Part shown: one piece after another, positions 59,477 to 64,000 of the stretch
How the letters are laid out: the number at the start of each line of letters is the position of its first letter
How positions within the stretch are numbered: the stretch's first letter is position 1
Made by a program: the position numbers and the translations under genes
The notes under the pieces: generated by a model
What the model saw: the letters and a program-made list of their open reading frames with translations, nothing else
Database searches by the model: none
Told to the model about the DNA's origin: nothing
NCBI GenBank assembly: GCA_019638355.1
Contig: JAHBTY010000001.1
Location: forward strand, 124,001-188,000
DNA from: Cyclobacteriaceae bacterium
GTDB lineage: Bacteria; Bacteroidota; Bacteroidia; Cytophagales; Cyclobacteriaceae
Reading direction: 5' to 3'
Length of the DNA stretch: 64,000 nucleotides

Positions 59477-62449
59477 ATGAAGATCGTGAAGAAAATTCTG
59501 ATTGGTATTGTTATTCTTTGTGGGCTGTTAATTGCGGCCGCGTTTATTTTGCCCGTTGTATTTAAAGAGGATATAAAGGCTGCCATCGATAAAGAAATAG
59601 AAAAGAATGTAAATGCCGATGTGGTTTTTGACGTAAACAATTTCAGTTTATCGTTGTTCCGAAACTTTCCCGATGTTACCGTTGAGATAAAAGAGTTGGG
59701 CGTGTTTAACCGGGCTCCTTTTGAAGGTACCCCCCTGTTTGTAATTGAACGGCTTGACGCTGAGGTAAACCTGAAAGATGTTGTTTTTGGCGATCAGCTT
59801 CGGTTAAAAGGCATTACTATGGTAGAGCCACAAATTACCATAAAAGTGCTGGCCGATGGCCGCGCAAATTATGACATCACATATCCCTCCACCGACACAA
59901 CTGTTGTAACAGAGCAAGAGGCAAGTACATTTTCATTCGGTATTGACCATTGGGAAATTGTAAATGGCGAAGTGATTTATGATGACGAGTCTATTCCGTT
60001 TTATACCGCTATTACCGGGCTTAATCATTCCGGCAGCGGAAACTTTAATGAAAAAGCGTTCGACCTGAAAACCAAAACCGCTATTGAAAGTGTAACCGTA
60101 CGGTTTGACGGTGTGGAATACATTAGCAAAAAACAGGCAGAAGTAAATGCAGTAATTGGTATTAGCGAAGACTACACGCTTTATACATTCAAAGAAAATT
60201 TAACACGCCTCAACGATTTTACACTGAGTGCCAATGGCTGGTTTAAAATGAATCCGAATGATTTTGGTATGGATATATCATTCAGCAGCCCCGAGAACAC
60301 ATTTAAAAGTTTGCTATCGTTGGTACCTGGTGTTTATACACAAGATTTTGGTAAGATCGAAACCAAAGGTGAACTCGCTTTTTCGGGCTTTGTAAAAGGA
60401 ACTTTCAGCGATACCCAAATGCCGGCATTTAATCTGAATCTGAAAGTAGATGATGCCATGTTCAAATATCCTGACCTGCCCACCGCCATTACCAACATTA
60501 ACATGGATTTATTAGTCGATAATAAAAGCGGTGTAATTGAAAATACATTGATTGATCTGAAGAGTCTGCATCTGGATTTTGGAACCAACCCGGTAGATGC
60601 GCGCATGTTAATTGAAAACCTGAAAGACTACCGGATGGATGCCCGTGTAAAAGCCTCACTGAACCTGGCCGAACTTGGAAAGATGTTTCCGCTGGATGGC
60701 TTAACTATGGCCGGTTTATTTTCGGTTGATGCCGCAGCTAAGGGAGTATATGATAGTTTGAAGAAAATTATTCCGGCTGTTAATGCAACCATGGCGCTAA
60801 AAGACGGATACATAAAATCAACCGAGTTTCCATTGCCGCTTGAAAAAGTACAGTTTACAACTACCATTAAAAACTCAACAGGCAAAATGGCCGAAACATT
60901 TATTAACGTTCCTGACTTTGGGATGGTAATGGATGGCGAAAGCTTTGGCGGAAAGCTAAGCCTTCAGAATTTAGATGACTACACGTGGGATTTGAGTGCC
61001 AAGGGCGGAATTGATCTGGAGAAAATCACAAAAATATTCCCGCTGGAAGGCATGACCGTTGCCGGAAAAGTGAAAGCCGATATTGAAACCAAAGGTAAAT
61101 ACTCCGATGTAGCAGCCAGCCGCTACGATAAGCTACCAACCAGCGGCAGTGCATCGTTACGTGATTTTAAGTTCACCATGAAAGATCTCCCATATGCCAT
61201 TGGCATAGCGCAAGCTGATGCCTTGTTTGATCCAAAAAAGATTGAACTAAAAAACACCTCCGGAACAATTGGTAAAAGTGATTTCGCAGTAAGCGGAGCC
61301 ATCAGTAATTATATAGGTTATGTATTTGGCAACGAAACCATAAAAGGAAATGTAAACTTTAATTCAACCCTGTTGGATTTAAATGAGTTTATGACCGAAA
61401 CGGAAACCACCCCGGCACCTACTGAAGAAAGCACATTGGGTGTTATTCCTGTTCCGCAAAACATCGATTTTATTTTGCACTCCAACATTAAAACCGTAAA
61501 GATGATGGACTTTGTAATCAGCAATGCTACGGGCGATGTAATTGTGAAAGACGGAGTAGCCAACCTGAATGGCGTGAAGTTTAATTTGTTGGGTGGCAGC
61601 TTTACCGTTGCCGGAACGTACAACACCAAAGACATCAATCATCCACTGTATGATTTTGGTTTGAAGATTGATAACATGAGTGTGCAACAAGCTGCCAATT
61701 CATTCTCGATTGTTAAAACCTATGCCCCTATTGCTGGATTGGTTAATGGCAACTTTGGTACTGATTTTAAAATAAGCGGTGAGCTGGGACAAGACATGAT
61801 GCCGAAGATGAATACCGTAAACGGAAGTGGCTTGATTAAAATCGCGCAAGCGGCCCTCACACAATCCAAACTTGTTTCGGGTATTACAACTATTACCAAA
61901 CTGAACGATGCTGATAATGTTACCTTGAAGGATGTTTTAATGTCGGCCACGATAAAAGATGGCCAGTTAAGTGTAAAACCGTTCGATGTTAAATTCGGCA
62001 GCTATATAACCACCGTTAGTGGAAGCACCGCGTTAGATGGCGGCATTAATTATGCGTTAAAGATGAATGTGCCAGCCGGTAAGTTGGGTGCACAGTTTCA
62101 GGGTTTGGTTAATCAATACACGGGTGGAACTAATTCTACCTCCGAAATTCCGTTGAGTATTGGTTTGGGCGGTTCGTTTACCGATCCGAAAGTAACGCTG
62201 TTGGCACAAGAGCAAAAAGAACAAGTGAAGGAAGCGGTTACTGCTGCCGCACAGGAAAAAGGTAAACAAGCCGTGCAAGATTTACTGGCTGGCGAAAAAC
62301 CGAAAGATGCCATCAACAACCTGCTGAATCCTAAAAAAGATACCACCGTTAAAACAAATGGTGATTCAACCAAAACAGATCTGAGACAAGACGCACAAAA
62401 GGCGTTGGAGAATAAGCTTCAGAATCTGTTAAAGAAAAAGAAGAATTGA
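59477..62449 (+). CDS. AsmA-family bridge-like protein
   Basis: A 990-residue protein anchored by one N-terminal membrane helix (ILIGIVILCGLLIAAAFIL). The AsmA N-terminal signature follows (NADVVFDVNNFSLSLFRNFP, DVTVEIKELGVFN), then long beta-strand-rich repeats through the body and an AsmA_2-type region (LKMNVPAGKLGAQFQGLVNQ) near residue 870. The C-terminal 80 residues are Lys/Ala-rich and helical. AsmA-like proteins form long grooves that carry lipids between inner and outer membrane. It is monocistronic. Confidence 0.92.
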   Translation: MKIVKKILIGIVILCGLLIAAAFILPVVFKEDIKAAIDKEIEKNVNADVVFDVNNFSLSLFRNFPDVTVEIKELGVFNRAPFEGTPLFVIERLDAEVNLKDVVFGDQLRLKGITMVEPQITIKVLADGRANYDITYPSTDTTVVTEQEASTFSFGIDHWEIVNGEVIYDDESIPFYTAITGLNHSGSGNFNEKAFDLKTKTAIESVTVRFDGVEYISKKQAEVNAVIGISEDYTLYTFKENLTRLNDFTLSANGWFKMNPNDFGMDISFSSPENTFKSLLSLVPGVYTQDFGKIETKGELAFSGFVKGTFSDTQMPAFNLNLKVDDAMFKYPDLPTAITNINMDLLVDNKSGVIENTLIDLKSLHLDFGTNPVDARMLIENLKDYRMDARVKASLNLAELGKMFPLDGLTMAGLFSVDAAAKGVYDSLKKIIPAVNATMALKDGYIKSTEFPLPLEKVQFTTTIKNSTGKMAETFINVPDFGMVMDGESFGGKLSLQNLDDYTWDLSAKGGIDLEKITKIFPLEGMTVAGKVKADIETKGKYSDVAASRYDKLPTSGSASLRDFKFTMKDLPYAIGIAQADALFDPKKIELKNTSGTIGKSDFAVSGAISNYIGYVFGNETIKGNVNFNSTLLDLNEFMTETETTPAPTEESTLGVIPVPQNIDFILHSNIKTVKMMDFVISNATGDVIVKDGVANLNGVKFNLLGGSFTVAGTYNTKDINHPLYDFGLKIDNMSVQQAANSFSIVKTYAPIAGLVNGNFGTDFKISGELGQDMMPKMNTVNGSGLIKIAQAALTQSKLVSGITTITKLNDADNVTLKDVLMSATIKDGQLSVKPFDVKFGSYITTVSGSTALDGGINYALKMNVPAGKLGAQFQGLVNQYTGGTNSTSEIPLSIGLGGSFTDPKVTLLAQEQKEQVKEAVTAAAQEKGKQAVQDLLAGEKPKDAINNLLNPKKDTTVKTNGDSTKTDLRQDAQKALENKLQNLLKKKKN

Positions 62450-62499
62450 TTTTACATACCGCGCTATAAAAAAGCTATGCGATTTTGAAATGTACCGAT

Positions 62500-62524
62500 G
62501 CATCGTCTCTGCGCGAGACGATGC
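62500..62524. repeat. Perfect hairpin between convergent genes
   Basis: GCATCGTCTC-tgcgc-GAGACGATGC, a 10-base perfect stem. Only weak T runs follow on either strand. It may serve as a shared terminator for the AsmA-like gene and the hydrolase, or be a dispersed palindromic repeat. Confidence 0.6.
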
Positions 62525-62554
62525 CGGAACAATGTGCTTTTAGTTTTTACTCTA

Positions 62555-63724
62555 TTATTTTCTTACTAACACCTCAAAAAATTTATCCAACGTAGGTTCT
62601 GCTCTTTTAAAAATCGGGCTGTCTGTTACTGTTCCCAGGTTAATAGCAATAAAAACATAAATATTCTCCTCTGGAAAATAATACAAGTTGCAGCCTGAAC
62701 CCAGTCCGCCTCCGCTATGGCCATACGCTATTTTATTATTGAATGTTGAATAGTCAAGCCCTAAGCCATAGGTTGGCTTTCCTTCTTTATCGTTTACCCA
62801 GTTTTTCATTAGCTGCAGGGTTTCGTTTGAAAGCACATTACCTTCCATAAGTCCTTTCAAAAAAAGAACGGCATCGCCCGGAGTGGCCACAATGCCATCA
62901 TCACCAATTAACGAAGCCACATTGTTTTGTTGCATACGCGAGACATTTTCTACAATTGAATTACTGTAACGATCCCAATAAGTATTTACCAAAAGCGGGT
63001 AGTTGATGTACCCTCGCTCGTTTCGATAAAACGTATCGGTTAAACCTAACGGATCAAAAACTTCTTTGGTAATATAGCGGGCATGATTGCCCGTTATAGC
63101 ATCGGCTATTAATGCAAGCAACAAATAATTTGTGTTGCGATACGCGTATTTACTACCCGGTTTAAAATCAAGCGGCTTTCCTTCTATAAACTGAAGATAC
63201 TCTTCGCTGGTAAAAGTATAATCCGGATGCGAAAGAAGTTTGGATACATAAGCCGGCTGAAAATTGTATTCGTGTAAGCCGGAGGTATGATTGAGTAACA
63301 TCTGAACCGTAATGTTTTTTACATCGGGCAAATATGGATAATACCGGTTGGGTAAATATTGTTCGATGGAGGCATGTAAATCAATTTTTCCCTGCTCGTA
63401 TAGTCTCAGAATAGCCACCGCCATATAGGTTTTGGAAATACTTTGCATGTATTGAAGCTGGCATACTTCCATGGGTGTACCCGATTCTATTTTGGAATAG
63501 CCGGCCGAAGCTGACCACCATTCTCCATCATCATATACAGCCATAGCAACTCCAGGTATTCCTTTCGTTACCATTTCGTTTAATACATCCTGTATCTCTT
63601 CTGCTTTGGAGTAATTGGATTGGATCGGACTAAAAAAACTGCACGATGCTAATTCAATATCTTGAGAATAATCGCTGCAACCAATTGTTAACAGCACCAT
63701 CAGCATTAGTTTTATTTGTTTCAT
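62555..63724 (-). CDS. Serine hydrolase of the beta-lactamase/D-alanyl-D-alanine carboxypeptidase fold, lipoprotein
   Basis: A 389-residue lipoprotein (lipobox TIGC, Cys16). It has the full motif set: SISK (MQSISKTYMAVAIL near 90), YRN (KYAYRNTNYLLLAL near 200) and HSGGGLGSG (near 335) in place of KTG. The intact Tyr-x-Asn distinguishes it from its relative at 22594-23856. Likely hydrolyses D-amino-acid peptides or esters in the periplasm. It is 11 bases downstream of an outer-membrane protein gene in the same direction. Confidence 0.92.
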   Translation of the reverse strand: MKQIKLMLMVLLTIGCSDYSQDIELASCSFFSPIQSNYSKAEEIQDVLNEMVTKGIPGVAMAVYDDGEWWSASAGYSKIESGTPMEVCQLQYMQSISKTYMAVAILRLYEQGKIDLHASIEQYLPNRYYPYLPDVKNITVQMLLNHTSGLHEYNFQPAYVSKLLSHPDYTFTSEEYLQFIEGKPLDFKPGSKYAYRNTNYLLLALIADAITGNHARYITKEVFDPLGLTDTFYRNERGYINYPLLVNTYWDRYSNSIVENVSRMQQNNVASLIGDDGIVATPGDAVLFLKGLMEGNVLSNETLQLMKNWVNDKEGKPTYGLGLDYSTFNNKIAYGHSGGGLGSGCNLYYFPEENIYVFIAINLGTVTDSPIFKRAEPTLDKFFEVLVRK

Positions 63725-63735
63725 AATTGTTTTGC

Positions 63736-64000
63736 TTATTTTTTTAAATGTATTCTTGATCCCACTTGAATAAGAGTTTCGGGTACTAATGGTACACTGG
63801 TATTGTAACCACTTACCAATAAAAACTGGTAGCTTACAAAAGGTGAAATACCAGCCCGGGTTTTAAGCGATTGATACCCTAACGATACACCCAGAGGCAA
63901 CACCAACATACCCTTTCCTTTTCGACCAACTGCTTCCCACTTACCCTGGTTGTTCTGCTTATAAGACTCAACCGGACGAAATGCATACTTATAACCCCCA
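63736..64000 (-). CDS. Outer-membrane beta-barrel protein, partial (N-terminus beyond the right edge)
   Basis: The last 87 residues of a protein read on the minus strand: strands AFRPVESYKQNNQGKWEAVG, KGMLVLPLGVSLGYQSLKTR and AGISPFVSYQFLLVSGYN, ending LIQVGSRIHLKK. Alternating polar/hydrophobic strands with Gly turns and 'LPLGVSLGY' are typical of outer-membrane barrels of the Bacteroidota porin family. The rest lies outside the window. It precedes the serine hydrolase by 11 bases and is probably in its operon. Confidence 0.75.
   Translation of the reverse strand, partial: GGYKYAFRPVESYKQNNQGKWEAVGRKGKGMLVLPLGVSLGYQSLKTRAGISPFVSYQFLLVSGYNTSVPLVPETLIQVGSRIHLKK

Noticed and set aside
1-64000. 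tRNA, rRNA, phage, transposase or CRISPR features
   Set aside because: None seen on reading the intergenic spaces on both strands; the protein genes give no integrase, transposase or Cas signatures.

Overview
The window reads as a chromosomal segment of a Bacteroidota bacterium, most likely of the order Cytophagales. The grounds are a SusC/SusD outer-membrane pair, numerous lipoproteins with lipoboxes, the long form of IspH, a YpdA-type bacillithiol disulfide reductase, a PadR plus 'permease-prefix' FtsX pair, OmpA/PD40 proteins, and promoters fitting the Bacteroidota pattern TTG-N19/20-TAnnTTTG rather than the E. coli one. Start regions are A-rich and mostly lack Shine-Dalgarno sequences. 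I see no rRNA, tRNA, prophage, transposase or CRISPR array. The genome looks housekeeping in character, with small accessory insertions.

Layout. 1-3.1 kb: truncated ABC permease, a PIN toxin-antitoxin pair wedged between it and its PadR regulator, and a DUF1624-type membrane protein. 3.2-8.3 kb: uvrA (with a translated palindromic repeat), an acidic small protein, and an ECF sigma factor with an overlapping small partner. 8.4-14.6 kb: DUF1080 protein, lipoproteins, glycosyltransferase, RlmI-like methyltransferase, DegQ/HtrA and an unannotated-size 57-residue protein. 14.7-21.5 kb: a P-loop ATPase behind a palindrome-covered promoter, ispH, a TonB receptor, two related small lipoproteins and ypdA. 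21.5-34.2 kb: a DUF1731 gene remnant, a beta-propeller protein, a serine hydrolase, an EVE-domain gene broken by one amber codon, the SusCD operon, YCII protein, EamA permease, a GMC oxidoreductase with its Tat-signal small subunit, and a kynureninase-like PLP enzyme.

34.3-42.3 kb: a small unknown protein, a 395-base gene-free stretch with phased DnaA-box-like TGTGGA repeats, two thioredoxin-fold proteins, an S9 peptidase, and twin M20 amidohydrolases with a HEPN-MNT module between them, followed by a ParDE-like pair. 42.4-50.3 kb: M1 peptidase, then a sensor kinase and a response regulator separated by two secreted unknowns; the first of these has a hairpin ending exactly at its start codon. 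50.4-64 kb: M23 peptidase, patatin/BamA-like protein, two OmpA proteins, transglutaminase-like protein, aldehyde dehydrogenase behind a four-copy TAACATT array, a giant AsmA-like protein, a beta-lactamase-fold hydrolase and a truncated outer-membrane protein.

The themes are cell-envelope biology (TonB/SusCD import, OmpA and AsmA proteins, M23, patatin) and peptide or oligosaccharide breakdown (S9, M20 x2, M1, DUF1080). Three toxin-antitoxin modules sit between otherwise linked genes. I found no obviously new multi-gene defence system. The most promising leads are regulatory or structural: the phased TGTGGA array, the TAACATT array, the kinase/regulator locus with its start-codon hairpin, the palindromic element translated inside UvrA, and the amber-interrupted EVE gene. 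All calls rest on reading the sequence and family knowledge; no database search was run.
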